From Pseudopedobacter beijingensis (GTDB taxonomy: Bacteria; Bacteroidota; Bacteroidia; Sphingobacteriales; Sphingobacteriaceae): a stretch of DNA of 64,000 nucleotides. The position numbers were made by a program, and so were the translations under genes. The stretch is from the NCBI RefSeq assembly GCF_042678145.1, contig NZ_JBHUDG010000003.1, positions 620,001-684,000 on the forward strand, given 5' to 3'. Position 1 is the stretch's first letter. The number at the start of each line of letters is the position of its first letter. Below, piece after piece: positions 26,216 to 34,851 of this stretch. The notes beneath the pieces were generated by a model that had not been told where the DNA came from, did not search any database, and was given only the letters and a program-made list of their open reading frames with translations.

Positions 26216-27088
26216 ATGAGAAGTACAGATGAAATAAAAGAATTGATAATTTCAACGGCAAGTTCAGACGACAGAATTAGGGCTGTTTTATTAAATGGTT
26301 CACGAGCAAACCCTACCATTCAACCGGACAAGTATCAAGACTTTGACATCGTATTCGTAGTTAATGATTTGAAAACATTCACCAATAATCATAATTGGAC
26401 AAACTGTTTTGGTGAAAAACTAATTTCTCAGCTTCCAAACGAAATGTCTTTTGATAGCGAAAACCCGATGGAAAAAGGTGCATTTACCTATTTAATGCTA
26501 TTTACTGACAATAACCGAATAGACTTAACGCTTTTTCCATTAGAAAAATTTGAAACAGATTTTAAATTGGACAGTTTGACCGTGGTATGGCTTGACAAAG
26601 ATCAATTATTTTTAAACATTCCGAAACCAACCGACAAAGATTATCATATTCAAAAGCCAAGTGAAAAATATTTTTTAGACGTCTGTAATGAATTTTGGTG
26701 GGTAAGCACTTATGTAGCGAAAGGGCTTGTGAGAAATGAAATATCTTACGCAAAAGAAATGCTTGAAACTGTTGTAAGACCTATGTTTATGAAAATCATA
26801 GAATGGTATATTGGAATTCAAACTGACTTTTCAATTTCCTTTGGAAAAGGAGGAAAGTTTATGAAAAATAACTTATCAAAAACACAATATGACAAAGTGC
26901 TTGCAACTTATTCAGACTATCAATTAGAAAAGAACTGGACTTCTCTATTTTTAATGACAGAATTATTTGGGGCGTTTGCAATAATCGTAGCCGACAAATT
27001 GAAATTTAACTACGACTTGAAAGAAGAGAAAAATGGAAAGAACTATTTAGAAACAATGTACAACGAACAAAAAATAAACAGCCACTAA
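26216..27088 (+). CDS. Aminoglycoside 6-adenylyltransferase, ANT(6)/AadS-like
   Basis: 290 residues, the usual ANT(6) length. The nucleotidyltransferase signature is LLNGSRANPT followed by YQDFDIVFVV, giving the GSR and D-x-D metal residues. RIDLTLFPLEKF supplies the third acidic position. The C-terminal half, with FWWVSTYVAKGLVRNEISYAKE and the MEWYIG-like IIEWYIGIQ, matches AadK/AadS enzymes, which adenylylate streptomycin. Resistance is inferred from family. The gene lies between GTTAGCGG (26179) and CCACTAAC (27082, overlapping the stop codon), in an island unlike its housekeeping neighbours, so it was probably acquired. Confidence 0.88.
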   Translation: MRSTDEIKELIISTASSDDRIRAVLLNGSRANPTIQPDKYQDFDIVFVVNDLKTFTNNHNWTNCFGEKLISQLPNEMSFDSENPMEKGAFTYLMLFTDNNRIDLTLFPLEKFETDFKLDSLTVVWLDKDQLFLNIPKPTDKDYHIQKPSEKYFLDVCNEFWWVSTYVAKGLVRNEISYAKEMLETVVRPMFMKIIEWYIGIQTDFSISFGKGGKFMKNNLSKTQYDKVLATYSDYQLEKNWTSLFLMTELFGAFAIIVADKLKFNYDLKEEKNGKNYLETMYNEQKINSH

Positions 27089-27148
27089 CATCGGTAACTG
27101 TTGCACACCCCTACTAGTTTAAGTGTTCCGATAGGATCACTTGAATAC
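27082..27148 (+). repeat. Cassette-like tail 1: CTAACA motif, TTGCAC box and hairpin
   Basis: CCACTAACATCGG overlaps the stop codon of the adenylyltransferase. GTTGCAC follows. Next a hairpin: AAGTG-T-TCC, loop GATA, GGA-T-CACTT (about 27119-27144). The same layout recurs at 27506-27572 with compensatory base changes. It resembles attC recombination sites in position (after the gene) and in being a foldable imperfect palindrome. Confidence 0.6.
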
Positions 27149-27606
27149 GTTATGAGTACCGAGAACTCCGTTCAGTAAAAACACTAATTGTTAACCATAA
27201 AATATTAACTTTAAAATGGCAACTCGTTATCGATATTATTTTCAAGGATAGCTTGAGAAGCAGCAAACTATAAATATAGCAGTGCAATAGATACTTATAA
27301 AGAAGAGAATGAATCATTACCCATACAGAGGGTATAGTAGCAAATTATTACCGGACGGAGTCCTCAGTTTTATAAAAACATTTAAGTCATCCGTTGGAAG
27401 ACTTAAAACGAGGAAGACAACTCGCTATCAACATTATTTGCAGAAAAACCCTGGAAAAGCGGGAAAATCTAGCAAAGCGTATCTACCATAAAAATGACAA
27501 AAAAAAAGAACGAACCGCTAACAAGGTATTGCGCTCCTCCTCGTTTAAGAGTTCTCATAAGATCTCTTGAACAAGAAAAGAGATATGATTTTTAATTTTC
27601 AACTAA
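27089..27606. other. Region between the adenylyltransferase and the DUF3995 gene
   Basis: 518 bp. It contains tail 1 (27082-27148) and tail 2 (27506-27572). Between them is a stretch with a 60-codon frame at 27309-27491 that starts MNHYPYRG and is rich in Lys and Arg, with no family I recognise. ACTCGTTATCGATATTATT near 27221 resembles ACTCGCTATCAACATTATT near 27420, so the segment may be an internally duplicated, decayed cassette. Confidence 0.5.
27506..27572 (+). repeat. Cassette-like tail 2: CTAACA motif, TTGCGC box and covarying hairpin
   Basis: ACCGCTAACAAGG, then ATTGCGCTCC, then GTTTAAGAGTTCTCATAAG with its complement ATCTCTTGAAC. Compared with tail 1, the stem changes AAGTG/CACTT to AAGAG/CTCTT and TCC/GGA to TCT/AGA. 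Both sides therefore changed together, as expected if the folded structure is selected. Confidence 0.6.
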
Positions 27607-28035
27607 ATGACAACAATAATAGCCTTAGTTTTATTTTTAATTTTCTTGTTCATTTCTTCAATTCATTTCTATTGGGCTTTTGGCGGAAAATGGGGAAGTA
27701 AAGCTGTCCTTCCTACCAAAGACGACAATAATACCCAAGTTTTAAACCCTACTATTTTATCAACATTAACTGTAGCGTTTGGCCTACTATGTTTTGGAGT
27801 TTTTATTTTAGTAATGTCAGGGCTGATAACTTTTAACATACCTCTATGGCTGTCTAAATATGGTCTTTGGATAATTGCGGGTATTTTCACTCTGAGAGCA
27901 ATCGGAGATTTTAATTATGTTGGTTTTTTCAAGAAAATTAAACATACAACGTTTGGGAAAAATGACACAAAATATTTTTCACCATTATGCTTAACTATTG
28001 GAATATTGACAATAATTTTAGAACTAATAAAATAA
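27607..28035 (+). CDS. DUF3995 family membrane protein
   Basis: 142 residues with four predicted membrane helices (about 4-25, 55-76, 88-106 and 122-140). FISSIHFYWAFGGKWGSKAVLPT is the family hallmark near the N-terminus (shown here as its central HFYWAFGGKWG), and RAIGDFNYVGFFKK follows later. Function of the family is unknown. It lies in the cassette-like island and ends shortly before a third CTAACA tail, which suggests it came in with the adenylyltransferase. Confidence 0.85.
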   Translation: MTTIIALVLFLIFLFISSIHFYWAFGGKWGSKAVLPTKDDNNTQVLNPTILSTLTVAFGLLCFGVFILVMSGLITFNIPLWLSKYGLWIIAGIFTLRAIGDFNYVGFFKKIKHTTFGKNDTKYFSPLCLTIGILTIILELIK

Positions 28036-28049
28036 AAACTTCTGCTAAC

Positions 28050-28100
28050 AAGAGTTTTACGCTCAGACGGGCTAAAGTAAAAAATTTAGACTGCAGTTTT
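28050..28100 (+). repeat. Cassette-like tail 3 after the DUF3995 gene
   Basis: CTGCTAACAAGAG followed by TTTTACGCTCAGACGGG and a weak stem CTAAA/TTTAG. It shares the CTAACAAG and ACGCTC blocks with tail 2, but its hairpin is shorter and more degenerate. Confidence 0.45.
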
Positions 28101-28160
28101 TCAATTCAACATTAATAATAAACAAAACATCTACCTGTGTTTCGATTTCCCTTCCCAACG

Positions 28161-28589
28161 CTATACTTTCATTCTTGGAATAATAGCTACAGTTAACCGG
28201 CTAATGCAAGTCATCTTACCTTCGTCATTATAAAGCTTAATATCCCAAACATGCGTTTTATTACCTAAGTGTATAGGAGTACATTTTGCTGTAACCTGTC
28301 CATTTACTACCGGCCTAAGATGGTTGGCGTTTATTTCCAAACCTACGCCCATCAGCTTTTCGGCATCTATCACCATATTACTGGCTATGCTTCCGATAGT
28401 TTCGGCCAAAACTACTGATGCTCCTCCATGTAATATCCCTGCGGGTTGTTTGGTCTTATCATTTACAGGCATAGTAGCTTCTATAAAATCATCACCAATT
28501 TCTGTAAAAACAATATTCAGTAGTCCACCCAGATTATTCTGTGGTCGTGTATTTAAATCTGATGTTGTATATTTTTTAAACCAAATCAT
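28161..28589 (-). CDS. Hotdog-fold thioesterase, MenI/PaaI-like
   Basis: 142 residues. The motif GILHGGASVVLAETIGS carries the catalytic region of the YdiI/EntH/MenI hotdog thioesterases, and GVGLEINANHLRPV is the conserved strand after it. Likely hydrolyses an acyl-CoA; 1,4-dihydroxy-2-naphthoyl-CoA of menaquinone synthesis is one candidate, because Bacteroidota respire with menaquinone. No men genes are next to it, so the substrate is open. It follows the DinB-like gene on the same strand after 28 bp. Confidence 0.85.
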   Translation of the reverse strand: MIWFKKYTTSDLNTRPQNNLGGLLNIVFTEIGDDFIEATMPVNDKTKQPAGILHGGASVVLAETIGSIASNMVIDAEKLMGVGLEINANHLRPVVNGQVTAKCTPIHLGNKTHVWDIKLYNDEGKMTCISRLTVAIIPRMKV

Positions 28590-28617
28590 AAATCAATATA
28601 TTTTAATTCAGAAGAAC

Positions 28618-29124
28618 CTATAGGTACCTTTCTTTGAGTACATTCAAATGGTGCGCTACATGTCCTGCAACTATAAACAATAACGCTCCTACAGAGATAT
28701 TGTTTCCATTGGCATTTCCATTTTTAGCATAATCGGCCTCATTTAAACTCTTAAAAAAGTACATATTTGATTTACGCATCAATAAAAACTCGTTAACCAG
28801 ATCTTCCAACTTTCTTTCGGCTATCCTTGAGTTTGCGATATAATCGTTTTCATCAAATCCCGGAAGCTCGGCTTTATCGTTTCTGGCAAAACACATTGTT
28901 CTGTATACCATTACCCGTTCCGTATCTATCAAATGAGCGATCACTTCTTTAACCGTCCATTTCCCCGGGGCATAGGCATAGTCCTGCTTCGCTGCCGGAA
29001 CCAGCTCTAACAAGTTACTTATCTGTTGCTGCTGCTTATCCAACATTTCCATAATATCTCCCTGCACAAGCTGTATATAACCTGTATAATAGGGAGCATA
29101 ATCTTTAGGCTGAGGTTGATACAT
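28618..29124 (-). CDS. DinB-like four-helix metalloprotein
   Basis: 168 residues. The DinB_2 pattern is seen as KWTVKEVIAHLIDTERVM in the second helix and GHVAHHLNVLKERYL in the last, giving the three-His metal site. Proteins of this fold include bacillithiol or mycothiol transferases and many of unknown role. It overlaps the 3' end of the histidine kinase gene by 20 bp, so the two are co-expressed. Confidence 0.88.
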   Translation of the reverse strand: MYQPQPKDYAPYYTGYIQLVQGDIMEMLDKQQQQISNLLELVPAAKQDYAYAPGKWTVKEVIAHLIDTERVMVYRTMCFARNDKAELPGFDENDYIANSRIAERKLEDLVNEFLLMRKSNMYFFKSLNEADYAKNGNANGNNISVGALLFIVAGHVAHHLNVLKERYL

Positions 29125-30310
29125 CTTTTTTATTGTTTCTTAGTATAATCCTAAACGTAGTTCCTTTTCCTATTTCGGAATCTTTCACAAAAACAGACCC
29201 CTTGTGGTAGTTTTCAACCATTCGTCTGGTCAGCGAAAGCCCTAAGCCCCATCCCCTTTTTCTAGTGGTATAACCCGGTTGAAAAACAGTGTCAAACTTA
29301 GAACGGGGAATTCCCTTTCCTGTATCTGAAATATCTATAATTACCTGTGTTCTGGAAGAATTCTCTTTGATATGGACATGAATACTCCCTTGTCCGCCTA
29401 TAGCATTCACAGCATTTTTAAGAATATTTTCTATAACCCAATCAAATAAAGGCACATTCAACAAGGCTTCTATATCTTCATCTCCGGTAATATTAAAGCT
29501 AATCTTATCCGAAATCCTCACTTTAAAATAGTCTACAAATTCTTTAACTACATCAAAAACCTTATGATTGCTTAATATGGGTTTCGACCCAATCTTAGAA
29601 AATCTGTCTGCTACTACCTCCAGCCGCTTAACATCATTCTCCATTTGCATAACCAAAGAGCCATCCTCTTCCGGTAGTTTATCTTTTAACAGCTCTACCC
29701 AGGCCATTAATGACGATACGGGGGTTCCCAGCTGATGGGCGGTTTCTTTTGCCAACCCTACCCAAACCTGATCTTGTTCTGATTTTTTAGAGGAGTTAAA
29801 TACAGCATACGCCACCAATAAAAACACGGCAATAAGCGAAAGTTGTATATAAGGGAAAAACCTGAGGCGAGTCAGCAGATTACTATCTTTATAATAGACC
29901 ATGTTCTTTTGCCCGAAAAACTCTAAAGGTATAGGTTCATGCTGAGATTTCATTTTATCCAGCTGCCTGTGAAAGTAGTCCGGATCATGAACTTTGCGAT
30001 CCGCATCTAATTTAAAATAGGTTTTGGTAGTATCCAGCCCCTGATAAGTTATAATAGAATCTTTTTCGTTAGTCACAATTGCCGGAACGGGTAAGCTATC
30101 GCGAATAACAAACAAGAAGTTCATCATTTCGTCGTTATCCGTTTCAAACATGGTTTTTAAGCTTTTAGCCCATAATTCTGCTCGGGTTCTCTCGGATTTG
30201 GCAATGCTTTTTACCAAAAAATCAGTATAGGCCAAAGACGACACAGCAATAATTACTGCAAAAGAGAGTAATATATATTTCCAGAGCCGTCTGTTTTCGT
30301 AAGGATTCAT
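29105..30310 (-). CDS. Membrane sensor histidine kinase
   Basis: 401 residues from the ATG at 30308-30310; the longer frame begins with a TTG and is not needed. Two membrane helices (about 10-30 and 152-172) enclose a periplasmic sensor of about 120 residues. The H-box ETAHQLGTPVSSLMAW has the phosphorylated histidine at His192. The N-box is ENILKNAVNAIGG, and the ATP lid DTGKGIPRSKF and GLGLSLTRRMVENY follow. No response regulator is adjacent, so the partner is encoded elsewhere. Signal unknown. Confidence 0.93.
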   Translation of the reverse strand: MNPYENRRLWKYILLSFAVIIAVSSLAYTDFLVKSIAKSERTRAELWAKSLKTMFETDNDEMMNFLFVIRDSLPVPAIVTNEKDSIITYQGLDTTKTYFKLDADRKVHDPDYFHRQLDKMKSQHEPIPLEFFGQKNMVYYKDSNLLTRLRFFPYIQLSLIAVFLLVAYAVFNSSKKSEQDQVWVGLAKETAHQLGTPVSSLMAWVELLKDKLPEEDGSLVMQMENDVKRLEVVADRFSKIGSKPILSNHKVFDVVKEFVDYFKVRISDKISFNITGDEDIEALLNVPLFDWVIENILKNAVNAIGGQGSIHVHIKENSSRTQVIIDISDTGKGIPRSKFDTVFQPGYTTRKRGWGLGLSLTRRMVENYHKGSVFVKDSEIGKGTTFRIILRNNKKDVSTSA

Positions 30311-30367
30311 TGGAAGTTTAAAATACAAACTTCTTTTTTATTCGTAGAATAGTCTGTTATAATAAAA

Positions 30368-30399
30368 TCAAAAAAGAGATATTCTTATCTCTTTTTTGA
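30368..30399 (-). terminator. Terminator hairpin overlapping the stop codon of the small membrane protein gene
   Basis: TCAAAAAAGAGAT and ATCTCTTTTTTGA are perfect complements around a 6-base loop. The TAA stop of the gene at 30385-30609 lies inside the hairpin, and a T run follows on the minus strand. Confidence 0.75.
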
Positions 30400-30609
30400 T
30401 TTATTCTTTGCCTGCGCTTCCGCCTTTTCTTTCATTTCTTTTCTAACCTCTTTCATTAACCTTAGTTTATAGTAAAGACTTAAACTAAAAGAAGCGGCAC
30501 AAAGTATAGGCACAAAATAATTACCTTTTTGATAGGCCATTGTTCCTATAATTACCGAAAGGATAATCAGTAAATTCAGAATGACGTTAAATGCTATTTT
30601 CTTCCCCAT
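30385..30609 (-). CDS. Small membrane protein, DUF6358-like
   Basis: 74 residues with two close membrane helices (about 8-24 and 28-48) and a strongly basic C-terminal tail (KAEAQAKNKSKKR). Likely the DUF6358 group of Sphingobacteriaceae. It starts one base after the rhodanese stop, so the pair is an operon. Function unknown. Confidence 0.7.
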   Translation of the reverse strand: MGKKIAFNVILNLLIILSVIIGTMAYQKGNYFVPILCAASFSLSLYYKLRLMKEVRKEMKEKAEAQAKNKSKKR

Positions 30610-30610
30610 C

Positions 30611-30925
30611 TTAGTATACCCTTAACTCTGGCTCTATCTCTGCCGCCCAGGCAAGAATACCACCTGTTAAATTATATACATTAGTGTAACCTGCCTGCTC
30701 CAGCTGATTTAATGCCGCAGCACTTCTTGCCCCGCTTCTGCATTGCATAACTACAGGAATATCTTTAGATATTTTATCTTTTTCTAACAGAACGTTTGCC
30801 AGAGGGATATTCTCACCTTCAAGATTAGACATTTCGTATTCAAAAGGTTCGCGGACGTCAATTAACTGAAATTCCTTCCCTTCATCTTTCCACTGCTTAA
30901 GTTCGCTTACTGATATTTCTTTCAT
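30611..30925 (-). CDS. Single-domain rhodanese-like sulfurtransferase
   Basis: 104 residues from the ATG at 30923-30925 (MKEISVSEL). The nine-residue longer start is not supported by the domain boundary. LIDVREPFEYEMSNLEG and the active-site loop MQCRSGARS with Cys62 are the rhodanese hallmarks, with YNLTGGILAW near the end. It carries sulfane sulfur as a persulfide; the recipient is unknown. Cytoplasmic, no signal peptide. Confidence 0.93.
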   Translation of the reverse strand: MKEISVSELKQWKDEGKEFQLIDVREPFEYEMSNLEGENIPLANVLLEKDKISKDIPVVMQCRSGARSAAALNQLEQAGYTNVYNLTGGILAWAAEIEPELRVY

Positions 30926-31005
30926 AACAACAATTGTTTTTCTTCCAACCAAAAATAGAAATAAAATAATAGAGTTGATAAAGCTTCTGTTTTATTTTAA
31001 GAACC

Positions 31006-31020
31006 TTACACTTAGTGTAA
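31006..31020. promoter_or_regulatory. Perfect palindrome TTACACTTAGTGTAA in a divergent promoter region
   Basis: Seven-base inverted repeat around a central T, between the rhodanese gene and sdhC. It could be an operator for either. No known regulator site was recognised. Confidence 0.35.
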
Positions 31021-31123
31021 TTATGGCCAAATTTTTACATTGTTTTCTTGCCGGAAACAGAAAAGCAATTTTAGAACGTTTCTAAATTAAAAATTATCTT
31101 TTACTTAGCCCAAAGCATTTCCC

Positions 31124-31131
31124 TAAGTTTG
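31124..31131 (+). promoter_or_regulatory. Promoter (-7 element) of sdhCAB
   Basis: TAAGTTTG matches TAnnTTTG, 49 bp before the sdhC start. No good -33 box is visible. Confidence 0.5.
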
Positions 31132-31180
31132 TTTATTAATTAAACATTTACGCATTAGAAAAGACCTTAAATACTAACAA

Positions 31181-31954
31181 ATGAGCAATTTTTCAAAAAC
31201 TTTTTCTTCCACGCTGGGGAGAAAGCTGATCATGTGTTTAACAGGCTTGTTCTTGTGTACTTTCTTAGTTGTCCATTTAATTGGTAACCTCCAGTTATTT
31301 GCCAACGACGGTGGGTACTCATTTAACAAATATGCCTATTTCATGACCCATTTTACACCCATCAAGGTAGTTTCTTACTTGCTTTATACTTCTATTATCG
31401 TACATACGGTATGGGCAATTATCATTACACAAAAAAACAAGGCAGCTCGTCCTGTTTCTTATGCTGTAAAAGGAGCTAATGGGAGTATCTGGTCATCCAG
31501 AAACATGGGAATATTAGGCACCATCATTTTCCTGTTTGTGGTGATTCACATGAGTAACTTCTGGTACAAGTACCACTGGGGAGAAACACCTTATATCGAG
31601 TACCATACAGACCTGAATACAGGTGTTACTGAAATTAAAGAGCTAACAGCTGCTGACTACACACAATATGTACAGTATGTAGACAATAACGGCATCGAAA
31701 TCATTAAATCTAAAGATTTGTATAAAGAAGTTGCTTTTGCTTTTTCAAGCCCTATTTATGTAGCATTCTACATATTAGCCATGGCTGCTTTGGCTTTCCA
31801 CTTATTACATGGTTTCCAAAGTGCTTTTCAAACATTGGGATGGAATAACAGCAAATACAAACCATTGGTTAATTTCTTAGGTGTATGGGTATTTTCTATC
31901 ATTATTCCGATAGGCTTTGCTGCCATGCCTATATATTTCTTTTTATTCAAATAA
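31181..31954 (+). CDS. sdhC: Succinate dehydrogenase cytochrome b subunit (b558 type)
   Basis: 257 residues with five membrane helices. This is the single membrane subunit type with two hemes found in Bacteroidota, so no sdhD is expected. Histidines that can bind heme are visible in VVHLIGNLQLF, YFMTHFTP, IVHTVWAI, VIHMSNFWYKYHWG and HLLHGFQSAFQTLG. It anchors SdhAB to the cytoplasmic membrane and exchanges electrons with menaquinone. The sdhA gene follows after 13 bp. Confidence 0.95.
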   Translation: MSNFSKTFSSTLGRKLIMCLTGLFLCTFLVVHLIGNLQLFANDGGYSFNKYAYFMTHFTPIKVVSYLLYTSIIVHTVWAIIITQKNKAARPVSYAVKGANGSIWSSRNMGILGTIIFLFVVIHMSNFWYKYHWGETPYIEYHTDLNTGVTEIKELTAADYTQYVQYVDNNGIEIIKSKDLYKEVAFAFSSPIYVAFYILAMAALAFHLLHGFQSAFQTLGWNNSKYKPLVNFLGVWVFSIIIPIGFAAMPIYFFLFK

Positions 31955-31967
31955 CTAAGATTACGAC

Positions 31968-33902
31968 ATGAAGTTAGATGCAAAAATTCCATCGGGTCCA
32001 CTAGGAGAAAAATGGAACAAACATAAATTCGACCTTAAACTTGTAAACCCTGCCAATAAAAGAAAATATACTGTTATTGTAGTAGGTACAGGATTAGCAG
32101 GTGCTTCAGCAGCTGCTTCTTTAGGCGAGCTGGGTTATAATGTAAAAGCCTTCTGCTTTCAGGACAGCGCTAGAAGAGCTCACTCTATTGCCGCTCAGGG
32201 AGGTATAAACGCAGCAAAAAACTATAAAAATGACGGAGACTCTGTGTTCCGTTTATTCTACGACACCATCAAAGGTGGCGATTATAGAGCCCGTGAAGCT
32301 AACGTATATCGTTTAGCCGAGGTTTCTGTAAATATTATAGATCAGTGTGTCGCTCAGGGTGTTCCTTTTGCCCGCGAATACGGGGGCCTTTTAGATAACC
32401 GCTCTTTTGGTGGTGCACAGGTATCCAGAACTTTCTATGCTAAAGGACAAACCGGACAGCAGTTATTATTAGGCGCTTATTCAGCCCTGAATCGTCAAAT
32501 AAAAGCCGGATCAGTAAAAATGTACACCCGTACAGAGATGCTGGACCTGGTTACTATAGACGGTGCTGCAAAAGGTATTGTTACCCGTAATTTGGTTACA
32601 GGAGAAGTGGAAACTCATGCCGGACATGCAGTACTTCTTTGTACCGGCGGATACGGAAACGTATTCTATCTTTCTACCAATGCCATGGGTTCTAACGTAA
32701 CAGCAGCATGGAGAGCCCATAAAAAAGGTGCCTTCTTTGCTAACCCTTGTTACACGCAAATTCACCCTACCTGTATTCCTGTTACCGGAGATCACCAATC
32801 TAAACTGACATTAATGTCAGAATCGTTAAGAAATGACGGTAGAGTTTGGGTTCCTAAAACAAGAGAAACAGCAGAAAAACTGCGTAAAGGTGAAATCAAA
32901 GTTAAAGACATCAAAGAAGAAGACAGAGATTACTATTTAGAAAGAAAATATCCTTCTTTTGGTAACCTTGTACCTCGTGATGTGGCCTCAAGAAATGCAA
33001 AACAAGTTTGCGACGACAAACGTGGAGTGGGTAAGTCTGGTTTAGCGGTTTACCTTGATTTCTCTGATGCGATCAAAAGATTAGGACAAAAAGCGGTTGA
33101 AGCAAAATATGGGAACCTATTTGATATGTACTATCAGATAACGGATGAGAACCCGTACGAAGTACCTATGAGGATATATCCAGCGGTTCACTATACTATG
33201 GGTGGACTTTGGGTAGATTATAACCTGATGACTACTGTACCGGGTTTATATTCTTTAGGAGAAGCTAACTTCTCTGACCATGGCGCAAACCGTCTGGGTG
33301 CATCAGCATTGATGCAGGGATTGGCTGATGGATATTTCGTAATCCCATACACTATTGGTGATTATTTAGCGAACATAGGGCCTGCTCCTGTTGACGAGAA
33401 ACATCCTGCATTTGCTAAGGCAAAACAAGATATTATTGATTTAACAAATAAACTGCTTTCATTAAAAGGAACCAGAACTGTAGACGAATACCATAGAGAT
33501 TTAGGTCATATTATGTGGGAATACTGTGGTATGGCCCGTACTGCCGAAGGTTTACAGAAAGCCAAGAAAATGATTGCGGAACTTAGGGAAGATTTCTGGA
33601 AAAACGTAATCGTACTTGGAGAAAATGAGGAAGTAAACCAATCTTTAGAAAAAGCTGGAAGAGTAGCTGATTTCTTGGAACTGGGAGAGTTGATGGTTGA
33701 CGATGCTTTCCAACGTAATGAATCATGCGGTGGTCACTTCAGAGAAGAGTATCAAACTCCAGAAGGAGAAGCTTTAAGAAACGATGATGAATTCACTTAT
33801 GTTTCGGCCTGGGAATACACAGGAACAAATCAGCCAGAAGTTCTTCATAAAGAAGAGTTAGTTTTTGAAAATGTTAAATTAACACAACGTAGTTATAAAT
33901 AG
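31968..33902 (+). CDS. sdhA: Succinate dehydrogenase / fumarate reductase flavoprotein subunit
   Basis: 644 residues. The FAD-binding N-terminus is VIVVGTGLAGASAAASLGEL. The covalent FAD-linked histidine is in ARRAHSIAAQGGINAA. Substrate-site motifs HPTCIPVTGD, PAVHYTMGGLWVDYN and GEANFSDHGANRLGASAL follow in order. It oxidises succinate to fumarate, or the reverse under low oxygen. Similarity to the Wolinella-type enzyme and the di-heme anchor leaves the direction in vivo open. Middle gene of sdhCAB. Confidence 0.97.
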   Translation: MKLDAKIPSGPLGEKWNKHKFDLKLVNPANKRKYTVIVVGTGLAGASAAASLGELGYNVKAFCFQDSARRAHSIAAQGGINAAKNYKNDGDSVFRLFYDTIKGGDYRAREANVYRLAEVSVNIIDQCVAQGVPFAREYGGLLDNRSFGGAQVSRTFYAKGQTGQQLLLGAYSALNRQIKAGSVKMYTRTEMLDLVTIDGAAKGIVTRNLVTGEVETHAGHAVLLCTGGYGNVFYLSTNAMGSNVTAAWRAHKKGAFFANPCYTQIHPTCIPVTGDHQSKLTLMSESLRNDGRVWVPKTRETAEKLRKGEIKVKDIKEEDRDYYLERKYPSFGNLVPRDVASRNAKQVCDDKRGVGKSGLAVYLDFSDAIKRLGQKAVEAKYGNLFDMYYQITDENPYEVPMRIYPAVHYTMGGLWVDYNLMTTVPGLYSLGEANFSDHGANRLGASALMQGLADGYFVIPYTIGDYLANIGPAPVDEKHPAFAKAKQDIIDLTNKLLSLKGTRTVDEYHRDLGHIMWEYCGMARTAEGLQKAKKMIAELREDFWKNVIVLGENEEVNQSLEKAGRVADFLELGELMVDDAFQRNESCGGHFREEYQTPEGEALRNDDEFTYVSAWEYTGTNQPEVLHKEELVFENVKLTQRSYK

Positions 33903-33974
33903 TATTGTGTAGAGCGTATCGAGATAAGTAAAATACCTCAATACCCAATACTCAGTACCCAATACTAAAAAGAT

Positions 33975-34733
33975 ATGAGTGGACATATGAATCTGACGTT
34001 AAAAGTTTGGCGTCAAAAAAATGCTCAAACACCCGGAAAATTCGTGTCTTATGATGCCAAAGACATTTCTGATGACATGTCATTCTTAGAAATGCTGGAT
34101 GTTGTAAACGAAGATCTGGTAAAGAAAAAAGAAGACCCTATTCAATTTGATCACGATTGCCGTGAAGGTATTTGCGGAATGTGTTCATTGATGATAAATG
34201 GTTCTCCGCATGGACCAAAACAAGGAATCACCACTTGTCAGCTGCACATGCGTAGCTTCAAAAATGGCGATACTATTGTTATTGAGCCATGGAGAGCCGG
34301 AGCTTTCCCTGTAATTAAGGATTTAACCGTAGACAGATCTTCTTTTGAAAGAATACAGCAAGCAGGAGGTTATGTTTCTGTGGGTACCGGAGGAGTACCT
34401 GATGCTAACGAGATCCCTATTCCTAAGAAAATAGCAGACGAGGCATTTAATTCAGCAGAATGTATTGGTTGCGGAGCTTGTGTGGCTGCTTGTAAAAATG
34501 CATCTGCCATGTTATTTGTTTCTGCAAAGGTTTCTCAATATGCTTTGTTACCGCAAGGTCAAACAGAGCGTTATGAAAGAGCTACAGCTATGGTAAACCA
34601 AATGGACGAAGAAGGTTTCGGCGGATGTACTAATACTTACGCTTGTGAAGCCGAATGTCCGAAAGGAATCAAGGTTACTAATATTGCCCGTATGAACAGA
34701 GAGTTCTTCAATTCTTCGTTTATTAAAGGCTAG
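33975..34733 (+). CDS. sdhB: Succinate dehydrogenase / fumarate reductase iron-sulfur subunit
   Basis: 252 residues. The [2Fe-2S] site is seen as CREGICGMCSLMINGSPHG plus TTCQLHM. The [4Fe-4S] and [3Fe-4S] ligands are in CIGCGACVAACKNASAMLF and CEAECPKGI. It passes electrons from SdhA flavin to the hemes of SdhC. The 72-bp gap after sdhA contains two copies of TACCCAATACT and no terminator, so the operon reads through. Confidence 0.97.
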   Translation: MSGHMNLTLKVWRQKNAQTPGKFVSYDAKDISDDMSFLEMLDVVNEDLVKKKEDPIQFDHDCREGICGMCSLMINGSPHGPKQGITTCQLHMRSFKNGDTIVIEPWRAGAFPVIKDLTVDRSSFERIQQAGGYVSVGTGGVPDANEIPIPKKIADEAFNSAECIGCGACVAACKNASAMLFVSAKVSQYALLPQGQTERYERATAMVNQMDEEGFGGCTNTYACEAECPKGIKVTNIARMNREFFNSSFIKG

Positions 34734-34750
34734 TGTGTTATTATAAAGAA

Positions 34751-34781
34751 CAAAAAAAGCGGTTTATAACCGCTTTTTTTG
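34751..34781 (+). terminator. Terminator of sdhCAB
   Basis: CAAAAAAAGCGG, loop TTTATAA, CCGCTTTTTTTG: strong stem followed by T run, 18 bp after the sdhB stop. Confidence 0.9.
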
Positions 34782-34851
34782 TGTAGTAGATTTTCATATT
34801 TCTGTTTAATTTAAAGAAACAAATTCTGTTAGCTATATAAACTCAGATCAA

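Noticed and set aside
27309..27491. 60-codon frame between the adenylyltransferase and DUF3995 genes
   Set aside because: No recognisable family, no promoter or clear start context, and part of it resembles a neighbouring noncoding stretch; treated as cassette remnant.
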